Assembly (NCBI GenBank): GCA_011316305.1
Contig: SAUG01000007.1
Coordinates: 1 to 64,000, forward strand
Direction of reading: 5' to 3'
Source of the DNA: Rusavskia elegans
Lineage: Eukaryota; Ascomycota; Lecanoromycetes; Teloschistales; Teloschistaceae
Length of the DNA: 64,000 bases
In this document: piece by piece, positions 53,108-62,078 of the stretch
How positions within the stretch are numbered: position 1 is the first letter of the stretch
How the letters are laid out: the number at the start of each line of letters is the position of its first letter
Translations under genes and position numbers: made by a program
The notes under the pieces: generated by a model
The model's database searches: none
Told to the model about the DNA's origin: nothing
Seen by the model: only the letters and a program-made list of their open reading frames with translations

Positions 53108-54618
53108 CCTCAAAGGAAAAGACAATGGCTCCGGCAAAACTCGCCCAGACTCAGAAGCCGTCGGACAGTCAATGGAAGACGAAGACAGCGCAGAGGCGCG
53201 GCCGTCTGCAATACCGTGCAATGCCGAATGGTCAGTGGTTTTCGGCGCTTCTTTACCCAATCCTACCTGACTTTGAAACCACCCCTGGCAAGCTGGGCAT
53301 CCAAGACCTCGATTGACAGACAGTTGTATTGAAGGCATGCTGAGTCCTAAATCTACTGCAGATCCATGGCAGTCTTTGGAGTCGAGCTATGAGGTGGAGA
53401 ATATCGAGGGGACACACCCCGAGCCACCCAATGTACAGGAGATCATCCTGTCAAAAGAAAGTATTGTTGTCCAGCAATACAACCTCAAGTTCGATCGAGC
53501 AGCCGCCAAAGAGCTCGAGGTTCCATTTCTGGGCTGGGAACTTGAGTTTCCAGTAAAGGCGATGAAGGAGATCGTCTGTGAGGAACGTACCGTTCCAGGC
53601 CGAGCGAGCCCCGGATGATGCAAAACGTACAATCAGTAAGTAGTTTTCGGAGCTCCTCAATCTCATTTGTACTCCCGATAATGCTGACTCCAAATTCTAC
53701 TGCAGATAGCATACGTTTCCAACTCGTCGAGCGGCCAAAAGGCAAGGACAATAGCAGATTTCCGGAACTCACTGATGATGCCGGTGCCACTATAGAGGCG
53801 GACGGCAAAGCCGAGCAGTTCCCACTAGCGAAGCTTGACTTGCAGCCAGAAATGGAAATCCGGCTCGCCTTTGAAGGTTTGATTGCGCATCAACCCAAGA
53901 AGGTCTACAGCTGGATCTGGCCTATGATTGTTCACCTTCTAGCCGGCCGGGGATACAACGTCAAAGACAAGGACCAGAACAAAGCGGCTCTGAATGTAAG
54001 CAGTTTTCGAATCTACTTTACCCCAATACCACTCGACTTTGGAGCTATCCCCAGCAAGCTAGGTCTCCAGGACGGCGACTGACACCAGTCGATGTCTCGG
54101 AGTCAATTGCGAGCTATGGGACGAGACACACTCTGTTGGTCCAATGTCAAGCATGCTGACTCCGATATCTACTGCAGACTTGGGCCGAAGCGAACCCAGA
54201 CCGACTCGAGAAGATCACATCCCTTGAAGGGGTTGAATGGCGCCTGCGTACGAAGTCGTAAGTATTTAAATCCTTCCACAGATTACAGACTGATAACTTG
54301 CCTAGGCTTCCCAAGGCGCAGCCAGGCCCTCACAATGTTCCAGAGCCTCGTCGACCTGCAAAGAGGTCGCTAGATGTCGAGTTCGAGCGGCCAGAGAAGC
54401 GGGAATGCAAGACCCTGTGGGAGAAGAGAGCTGAGTCGGACCGTCTCCTACATGGGTTCGAAAGGATCCAGGCGCAAAGAGTAGCGGCCGAGATTGAACT
54501 CCGTGCCTTGCAGTCCAAGGTTTCTAAGCTGAGGAATACCGAGCAGGTTTGGAGCGATACATATCTCCAATCTATAAGGGACCGCGACGATGCTGAAGAG
54601 AAGGAGCGGAAAGGTTAA
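53104..54618 (+). CDS. Orphan protein with three introner introns
   Basis: Exons 53104-53230, 53362-53552, 53599-53635, 53706-53995, 54178-54257 and 54306-54618 give 345 residues, exactly in frame. The N-terminus is Lys/Gln-rich (MASKEKTMAPAKLAQTQKPS). The middle is predicted folded: VVQQYNLKFDRAAAKELEVP, DDAKRTINSIRFQLVERPKG, LDLQPEMEIRLAFEGLIAHQ and KKVYSWIWPMIVHLLAGRGY, then WAEANPDRLEKITSLEGVEW. The C-terminus is a charged coiled coil (QAQRVAAEIELRALQSKVSK) with a KR-rich stretch before it. I recognise no domain. Introns 1, 3 and 4 are introners; introns 2 (46 nt) and 5 (48 nt) are ordinary. Intron 2 is inferred from the frame: without it a stop occurs at once. Upstream is the inverted minisatellite. 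Confidence 0.7.
53231..53361 (+). mobile_element. Introner-like element 5
   Basis: A 131-nt intron, phase 1. The donor end is GTCAGTGGTTTTCGGCGCTT and the acceptor end AGTCCTAAATCTACTGCAG, preceded by CATGCTG. The internal block GGCAAGCTGGGCATCCAAGA and CCTCGATTGACAG match element 1 and the SET-gene copy. Confidence 0.92.
53636..53705 (+). mobile_element. Introner-like element 6 (internally deleted)
   Basis: Only 70 nt long, phase 1. Both termini are kept: GTAAGTAGTTTTCGGAGCTC at the donor and ACTCCAAATTCTACTGCAG at the acceptor, preceded by ATGCTG. The internal block shared by the longer copies is absent, apart from a TGTACTCCCGA motif. Confidence 0.92.
53996..54177 (+). mobile_element. Introner-like element 7
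   Basis: A 182-nt intron, phase 0. The donor end is GTAAGCAGTTTTCGAATCTA and the acceptor end ACTCCGATATCTACTGCAG, preceded by CATGCTG. The middle keeps TTTGGAGCTATCCC, AGCAAGCTAGG and a CGATGTCTCGG motif. Confidence 0.92.
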
Positions 54619-57405
54619 TGGGTCACGGAGCATAGAGGAAACTTTTCGCCTTAATCAGCGACGATGCTGCGAGTGAGGTCTCCAAGTTATAGCGACTGCA
54701 GGAACACTTACAAAGAAAGCAAGACTGGAAGCTCCATTACGTAAGGAGTTAGATCTCAATGATACGTCAAAGACTGCTGAAGATCGTTGACTCACGTTCC
54801 ATGCGTGTCGGACGTGTTCAAATGCAATGTCCTACTATCTCATACACATCTCTTTGTATGACCCCACCAGTTCGTTAAGTGGAAAATCAATCTACTGCAC
54901 CAATACGCATTGGTTGCCAATATATTCTCCCCCTGCTATTGTAGACGTAGTGCGAAGATCTCCGATCAATGGGTGTCGTTTGGTCGGACATGTATAAGCA
55001 TCATTCGTGAATTTTTGATAACGCAACTCGATCTCCAGAATCTAAACATCCATGTCTACGTTAAAGTGAGCCATATTCAAATGGAATGCAAATACACGTC
55101 TTTACACTCACTCACCCAGGTCTTTAATAATTTTGACCATGAGAAAAAGAGCATGTTAGCAGTAACTTTGAGTCAGAAGGGCTTTCTGATAGGTAACAAG
55201 TTGAATTCCTCGATGATGAATGGCAGGAAGGAGTTCTTCATCTTCAAAGTACGGTGGCCAGAGTATATCTCCTAATTATTACCCATGTATAGCCTTCAAA
55301 TAGCTTCCCAGATGATTCGACCGAGGTCATTTGTTTCCACCTTGTCGATTACCCATCGGGCTACCCCCACGCTTGCTCTGTAGTTCTGCCGACAACTTCT
55401 GCAGACATCGAATGCAGGCTTGTAAGAGAACTGATTCGGCCGTGGTTTTCATCGGCCTGTGTTGGGCAACATCTTCCAGAGGCCACAGTTCGCAGTCGGT
55501 CAGAGCTCTTTCGTGGCATCTGGTGTCTCAGATTGCACTTGCACTTGCACTTTGCTTTGAGAAGCTTGTCGTTTGGGTTATAGAGATCGCGGTAGTTGAC
55601 GAAACGGAGCCATCTTTTGTCTGCAACCAACTGCTCTACAATAATCAGACTAATTGCAACTGAGAATAGGGGTTTAGTGTGGACTTACGGATGATACGGC
55701 GGGGAAGATGAAGGCCTCGATGTCTAGTCGGGTTGACGTTCTATGATATGACCAGCACAAAAATAAGCGACGACTTCGGTGGTCCTCTTGAAGCTTCCGA
55801 AGTCATTGAAGATCCGGCAGGGGTACAGAAGGGATCTTGCGTCCAGAGACTCTCAGAAGGTCACTATCTTCGGCAATGCCAATGCTTGGCGTTTGGAATA
55901 GAGACCCGTGAAAATCGCCTATGTCGATCATTGTCGTCTATTGATTGTCCTGGACTTAAGAGCAACTTCTCGTCCATTCTATCTACCCACCGAACGTGTC
56001 GTCTCATCTAGGTTTGCGCGATTCGATTCGAGGTCGCTTAAATTTTTAGCTTTTGCAAAAGGTATTCGAAAACGAAGAGTCTTGGCAAATCCTTCTCTAC
56101 GACACGGGAACTTTAGGTATGGAGATGAGATCAGTATTCCATGTCAATTCGAATGTCACAAATGCCGACCATTTGTTTCAAGGCTAGATTACGGTGCGAG
56201 TGAAATATCAACCATCTTCTCAACCGGCTGCCTTGGTCGAGTCACGCCCTGGAGATAGCTATCGTGCCGATGAAATGAGACGCTCGATGCTGGTCTGGAC
56301 TTTGGATGGTACATCTCAATGGCTCAAACCCAGATAGCTGCTGGAGCTCAAGACTACATGCCCAGCAGCCAAGGTTACATCGACGTGTGATAGTAGGTAA
56401 CTTCTATGGTATGTGCATGCGTCCGCCCTAGACAGAACAGTCTCATTTGAAAAAAGAGGAAAGATACCTGTCTCTTCACCCTTTGTCAGAGTTCCCTTTC
56501 CACACACGCCCTGATTGTCTTCACTGCTGGTTATCCTCCTATGATAAGTTGAGTCTTATCGATGCCCGCCATGAGCCCCGCGATTGCTTTAACAACATGG
56601 AAGAGACTTCGGAGATTCGAATCACTGGGGGCGGATAGTTATGACGGGTGGCGGATAGTTATGCCTGGACCAACCGAAGCCCCATGCAAGAGTCTTTTGG
56701 TCCAACACTGCACCTGTGAGGTTGACTCAAAGGCGACTTGTGGGGTTGCTCCGGAAGCCGATCCTGGAGTTTTGGATCGGTGAGACTGCCTTGGGAGACA
56801 AGTCTTTGAAGCTATGGATTAGCAATGCCCAGAAACACTATCAAGATTTGAGCTGGGCCAGACGTTGATGACCATTGAGCTGCTCTTTAAAGGGATTTAT
56901 AATATTCAAAAGATATCAGAGGTATTTTGACTTTGGGTTTGGTAAGCGCTCGTTGTGGCATTCACTTCACGGGTCGGCCTACATGACGTCTCTCCGTTGC
57001 AGTCAAGACCAATTGCGATGTAGGCCACACGCCAGCTATAAGTCAAAGAATGATTAAGGTACTCGTTACCACCAGAGCCTGTTGTACCCTTTATTACGAT
57101 TGACTGTTGATTCCGCAAGCTCCTGAATCAAATGTCCTAACGTAAACGATGACAGAGGCCATGTTTCTTTCCAGTGAAGGGGGACCTCGGCTGACGTATC
57201 TTGATCATCAGATCTGACGTGGGAAGGGGTGATGATCTTGGTTTCGGTATAATCAACAGAGAAGCTTCGGCTCACTGTTGAGCAATGCGTTATGATCCTC
57301 GTCGTTGCTATCCGGGAAGACTCTACGCTCTTACTTCCTGATCTTTACTGTTGCGTTCACTCTTCTTGTCTTTCAAATTACATCCTCACCACTACAACGA
57401 CAACA
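54619..57405. other. Gene-poor stretch of 2.8 kb
   Basis: No gene is supported. Frames such as 55331-55663 (+) and 55361-55630 (-) overlap in opposite strands and lack domains or splice structure; the minus frame (KRWLRFVNYRDLYNPNDKLL) has a slightly protein-like composition and may be a relic. A CGGATAGTTATG direct repeat occurs at about 56632-56660. Confidence 0.45.
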
Positions 57406-58748
57406 ATGGACGTTAAGAAAGCTGCAGACAGCACAGTTGACGAAACTGAACTCTCCAAGGATCTTCAGGATCTGACATTCGACGATTCCCACAGCGCGAC
57501 ACAGACGGCAAATGGCAAGAAGCGGAAGACCCATCGTGGTGGGCACAAGAAGAAACAGAAGAATGGTCAAAAGTCGAGCAAAGAAGCAATACAAGGCTCC
57601 GAAGGAGATGCTTCTGTACAGCTGTATGAAGTGAGGGCAACAGCGAGCAAAGGTCTGGGTGTCTTTGCAACGTGTGCCATTCCACGCGGGATTCGGATCA
57701 TGTGTGAGCCCGCGTTACTTTACATCAAACACGCCAACCTACAGTTCATACATGTTCTTTTCTACAAACTCTCCCCAGGGGATCAAGCAAAATTCCTATC
57801 GCTTCATGCCCACTTCCCAAAAGGCGAAAAGGCCGCAATGGAAAAGGCCCTTCGTGCTTTCAAAGCAGCAGACCCGATCTTGTTTGCTCCACCGATCGAA
57901 GATCAGCTCAGAATCCGGGCCGTCGTTGAATCAAACGGTTGCAAAACAAACAGCGGTGTCGCTGTTCCATATGATCTAGGCCGTATCAACCACTCGTGCC
58001 TACCTAATGCCTGTCATGCCTGGAACAACGGTAAGTATTTTTCGGAGCTCCTGGACCCCAATCGCGCTTTACTTTAGAGCTACCACTGGCAAGCAGGGCT
58101 TTTGATACCTCGATTGACACATCAGCTGGATGCGTTGCTATCAGTTTTATCTGTACTCCCGAGACAGCTGCATTGTAGGTATGCTGACTCTGAAATCTAC
58201 TGCAGTGATCGAGTGGGCGACAGTACACGCGGTACAAGATATAGCGGCTGGACAAGAGCTCCTTACAACATACATCAGAGCCTACGAGCCTCGAGCACAG
58301 CGTCAGTCTTACCTCTTACAACGATGGGGCTTCCGATGTGATTGCCAGGCGTGCAACCCGTCATCAACGTTCGGTAAAGCTAGTGATAGGAGGCGGAAGC
58401 GTCTCTTGGAAATCAGCGAATTTCTGAAGTCACACAATCATCTATCATCCACAAGAGCCAGGGCCAGTAACAGGAAAGCTTTAGCTGCTGCAACCAAGTA
58501 TTTGAATCTGCTTCAGGAAGAAGGAATACACAACATGGAGCTGGCCATTGCGTAAGCTGATCTAACAATTCTTCGACGGAAATCAGCAAGGCTGACAGCG
58601 AAGTAGTTACGGAGACGTTGCAAATATCAACGTGAATATGGGTAATCTGAAAGCGGCTAGCGAATGGGAAGAAAAAGCAATGGAAGTAGCTGCTGCTTGT
58701 GCTGGAACCGATTACGAGACCTATCTCGAGTCACAAGTGACAATGTGA
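57406..58748 (+). CDS. SET-domain protein (SMYD-like class)
   Basis: Exons 57406-58030, 58206-58551 and 58607-58748 give 370 residues. A basic N-terminal tract (GKKRKTHRGGHKKKQKNGQK) suggests nuclear localisation. The SET domain begins LYEVRATASKGLGVFATCAI with PRGIRIMCEPALL; the catalytic core is LGRINHSCLPNACHAWNN (the NHSC motif) continued across the introner by VIEWATVHAVQDIAAGQELL and TTYI (the terminal catalytic Tyr). A post-SET Cys cluster follows (RCDCQACNPSS), then a helical TPR-like end (LAAATKYLNLLQEEGIHNME, NMGNLKAASEWEEKAMEV). The target protein is unknown. The acceptor at 58606 was chosen because it alone keeps the frame after GC|TTACGG. Confidence 0.9.
58031..58205 (+). mobile_element. 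Introner-like element 8 (SET gene intron 1)
   Basis: A 175-nt intron, phase 1, inside the catalytic core. The donor end is GTAAGTATTTTTCGGAGCTC and the acceptor end ACTCTGAAATCTACTGCAG preceded by TATGCTG. The middle has GGCAAGCAGGGC and TACCTCGATTGACACATCAG. Among the best-preserved copies. Confidence 0.95.
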
Positions 58749-59212
58749 AGGATACATCAGTTGATGTACCAGAAAAGGGTAAGGACGCGAAGCCATTGAC
58801 TTGGGTTCCGAGAACGGTTGATGGCATACAGAATATTGTAATCTATGGAGGCAGACAGCTTTTCGGATTCGGGAGAGGCAGACGGTATTGCAGATCTGGG
58901 AGGAGTCTAGAAAAGTGGCACACATGGATATGATAGCAGACCCAGAATAGGATGGTCCAATCACGCCTGGAAGACTTGTTTCTGATAACAAGCAGTGTTT
59001 TAGACCTACTAAGTTTCTCGTTAGGTGAATTCCAGCTCATTGGCATGATGCTGACGGCCTTGAATTCTCCGGGAGCTCAGTGATCAGTAATGGTAGTTCC
59101 ATATATGAAGGCGGCTCAGCGTAGTGCTCCTCGGCCCTCAACGTTTCGGTGCAAACGCCCTATCGTGATGCAGTTGCCAGTGAAGTGCCACCCTCGTCAT
59201 GTCAAAACTCAG

Positions 59213-59400
59213 TTGCAACGAGAGGCGTACAACAACCGGTACCTCGAAAGGGGATATCGTTCTGACGATTGCACAGATATAATTGTACAGCTGCTACGTG
59301 GACCAGTAACGTTATGTTTAATGGGACAATGGCCTTGTAGTGACTTGGATCTTTATCATAAGGTGTGCGTCGAGCCAGCCGCGGCCGAGGGCGTTGATTA
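59213..59400 (-). repeat. Dispersed repeat, copy D
   Basis: On the minus strand: TCACTACAAGGCC, GTAGCAGCTGTACA, GCAATCGTCAGAACG, then TCGAGGTACCGGTTGTTGTA and CGCC. These are in the same order as in the copy at 52.2 kb, with about 65-70% identity by eye. The frame 59405-59202 (-) encodes FRGTGCCTPLVAT over the core. The rest of 58749-59536 holds no supported gene. Confidence 0.6.
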
Positions 59401-59536
59401 AGCACGGTCAGCTTACCACAAAGGGTCTAGTTTCGGAGAATATTCGGTCTGGGATGGGGCTAGAATTCACTCCCTGTCGAGCCCGTCGTGCTTTCCTTTA
59501 GATTTTAACTGCAGCAGAAGAACAGATCAATCAGAA

Positions 59537-60520
59537 ATGGCCCCTCGGATATACAACGAGTTCCTTGACGCTGGTCCTAGCGACGATGAAACGTCCCATA
59601 GCCACAACTCAGACGACGCACAAGAGAGCAAAGGAAGACGGACCACGGGCTTGAACAACCAGTCGAAGAGACAGAAAACAGGCCACGAGTCGAGCGAAGA
59701 GGGCTCAGACGATGATCATGTCTCAGAGCTGGAAGACCCCAGAACTACACCTCCTAAAACCCCCATTGAATTGTCGCCAAAACCCACCGTGATTAGGAAT
59801 GACATACCAGACAGCACCTCACCAACTTCGCCCGCATCCACAACTACCAAGCCTTCCAAACCCAAGTCTGGAACCACCACTTCCACCCGTCCCCGAAAAC
59901 CAGGCGTAGTATATCTCTCACGTATCCCCCCCTTCATGCGCCCCTCCACAGTCCGACACCTCCTCTCGCCCTTCGGATCCATTACCAAACTATTCCTCAC
60001 CCCCGAACCCCCTGCCCAACACACCTCCCGCGTGCGCTCCGGCGGCAACAAAAAACGCTCCTTCACGGACGGCTGGATCGAATTCGCCTCGCACAAGTCG
60101 GCCAAAACGTGCGTCGCGGCTATCAATGGGCAGACGATGGGTGGGCGTGGTTGGTATCGGGATGATGTCTGGAATGCCAAGTATCTACGCGGTTTTGGTT
60201 GGGAAGACCTTATGGAGGGGGTGAGGGCGGAGGAGAGGGAGAGGGAGGAAAGGGTGAGGGTGGGGGTGAGGCGGGATCGGAAGGAGAGGGAGGAGTTCTT
60301 GAGGGGGGTGGAGAGGGCGAAGGTGGAGGAGGGGATGAAGAGGAAGAGGGAGGGGAAAGGGGAGAAGGCGAAGGAGTCGAGGGTGGATAATGGATTGGTG
60401 GTGGGTGAGGAGAAGCAGGAAGGGTTCGAGAGGAGGTTCAGGCAGAATGAGGTCAGGAGTAGGAAGAAAGTCGAGGGGCAGCCTGAGGACGTGAGTAGGG
60501 TACTGAGTAAGATCTTCTGA
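59537..60520 (+). CDS. ESF2: Pre-rRNA processing protein Esf2 (ABT1 family)
   Basis: A single exon of 327 residues. An acidic, Ser-rich N-terminus (about 110 residues) precedes an RRM-like domain: GVVYLSRIPPFMRPSTVRHL, LSPFGSITKLFLTPE, RSFTDGWIEFASHKSAKTCV and AAINGQTMGGRGWYRDDVWN, then AKYLRGFGWEDLMEG. These are the Esf2/ABT1 signatures. The C-terminal third is a highly charged coiled coil ending RRFRQNEVRSRKKVEGQPED. Yeast Esf2 is a nucleolar SSU-processome factor that stimulates the helicase Dbp8 in 18S rRNA maturation. The coding strand of the coiled coil is strongly purine-biased (GA-rich, about 60210-60480). The start ATG follows a short leader without competing ATG. Confidence 0.93.
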   Translation: MAPRIYNEFLDAGPSDDETSHSHNSDDAQESKGRRTTGLNNQSKRQKTGHESSEEGSDDDHVSELEDPRTTPPKTPIELSPKPTVIRNDIPDSTSPTSPASTTTKPSKPKSGTTTSTRPRKPGVVYLSRIPPFMRPSTVRHLLSPFGSITKLFLTPEPPAQHTSRVRSGGNKKRSFTDGWIEFASHKSAKTCVAAINGQTMGGRGWYRDDVWNAKYLRGFGWEDLMEGVRAEEREREERVRVGVRRDRKEREEFLRGVERAKVEEGMKRKREGKGEKAKESRVDNGLVVGEEKQEGFERRFRQNEVRSRKKVEGQPEDVSRVLSKIF

Positions 60521-61029
60521 GATGAGTTGAGATTGAATATCTCATCTCTCGCCATTGCAACAACCTGCAAGCAAATTATAAATGGCATCATTCTATTTGC
60601 CATCCTGGCCATCTTATGCACAATCCCACACGCCTGCCCTAACTGAGTTCCGAGGATTCTCCACCCCGAAGTTTTCCTGCCGGAAGAGTATCGAAGATCA
60701 CTTGGATTCTGTATACAGCTACGCACACCCCGTATCCTCGTTCACTTTAAGATCCAAATCAGACCTGCCCAGGCTCGTCACCCAGACTCTCTCCCTCCAT
60801 TACGTCGATATCCATGAACTTGTGAACACAGTGGCAATGCTAACTAAATCAATTCTCCTCATGGCTTCTGTGCAACACATCTGTAAGTTGATTTGCTGGT
60901 CAGTTGTCAGCAGGGGACTTACTTCTATCCCGGTCTTACACGCATCGAGATCTTTCAGAACCATCTCTCTGATCTTTGCTGTTATCCCCCTTTTGCAGGA
61001 TGTGCTTCCTCGTCGGGCAAAACATCTGA

Positions 61030-61156
61030 GAACGAAGGACAGTGGTGGTGGGACGAGAGAAGCGGAGAGGATCCGAGAGGAGATACAGATAAGGCAAGAC
61101 GTTGAAGGACAGCCAGAAGACGTGCGAGCGGTACTTCGTGTGTAAGATCTTCTAAA
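61030..61156 (+). pseudogene. Partial duplicate of the ESF2 3' end
   Basis: The frame ending at 61145 reads AERIREEIQIRQDVEGQPED followed by VRAVLRV, matching the ESF2 end RKKVEGQPEDVSRVLSKIF. At the DNA level, GAAGGACAGCCAGAAGACGT then aligns with GAGGGGCAGCCTGAGGACGT of ESF2, and both continue to GTAAGATCTTCT just before the (former) stop. A few extra bases near 61135 shift the frame. No RRM region was found upstream, so this is a 3' fragment about 0.6 kb downstream of the parent. Confidence 0.6.
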
Positions 61157-62078
61157 TTCAAGCAAGTTACATGCATCAACGACATATCGTTTCTCAATCT
61201 TCCCTCCGGTTTTGAACGCAGCTACAGCTTGTGTTATACTACCTGCTTCCTCACCACCTCATCCAAAAAAAACCCCCCACCCGCCTTACCTTGTAGCTAC
61301 GCTCAAGTACATCGCAAGTATTACTCTGTTATCTAACACAGGGGGGACATGGGCAGGGGTCGCCCGCTTCGAGCTCAAAGTATTTGGTGATCATATTGAC
61401 GATTTCAGGAGGCAGATGGCACGCAGCGGGCCCCCAGCTATTGCTATAGTCAGCTGGAGACGGCAGAGGATACTTGCTAATAAGGATAACCAGGACGATT
61501 AGCTTACTTTACCAGCTCTCGTTCATAGTATCTCAATATCCGTCGCCAGACCCGGATCTCGTCGTGTTCCAACTTTCGAACTCTTTGCATCCAAGGAGAC
61601 CCTATCACCTCGAGGGGAATAGGGGTTGCTGGGGTACCGACTGAGTTTTTCGCATCTGTAGGCGTCGTTCCTGGCGTCGCTGTAGGCGATCTCCAATTGT
61701 ATCAATTTCTTACAAGCTAATTCGTACCGGGAGACTGCTTTCATGAAGCCTTTTTCGACCTGGTCTTCAGCGGTCCGTAGAGGATGCTCTAGATGAGCCA
61801 GTGATAATGATTATGTAGCTAAAGTTTGGAAAATCGCTAACGAGCTAATCACAAATGTCGATGCGTTGTAAAATAAAGGCGCCAGGAGAACTGTATATAA
61901 TTGTGTTGAAGGCCTAGAGAAAGTGAAATCTGGTAGTGGTATTAGGAAGGATGAAATCATCTGAAAAGTTATAGCTGCTCGTCATCATGTAATACGAGAG
62001 TACTATATAGTCGCAATGAACTAGCTGAAAAAGTGCGCTAAATGTGCTAACCACAAATTCTGCTTGAATATGAGAGCA
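61157..62078. other. No supported gene
   Basis: Frames at 61212-61502 (+) and 61744-61523 (-) are open but unrecognised. The minus frame (MKAVSRYELACKKLIQLEIA) has a helical, protein-like look and may belong to a relic. Confidence 0.4.

Noticed and set aside
60199..60390. Gly/Glu-rich frame overlapping ESF2
   Set aside because: It is a shadow of the purine-rich coiled-coil coding region of ESF2.
59716..60726. 336-residue minus-strand frame antisense to ESF2
   Set aside because: The plus strand encodes a recognisable Esf2 RRM; the antisense frame is Ser/Leu-rich without similarity.
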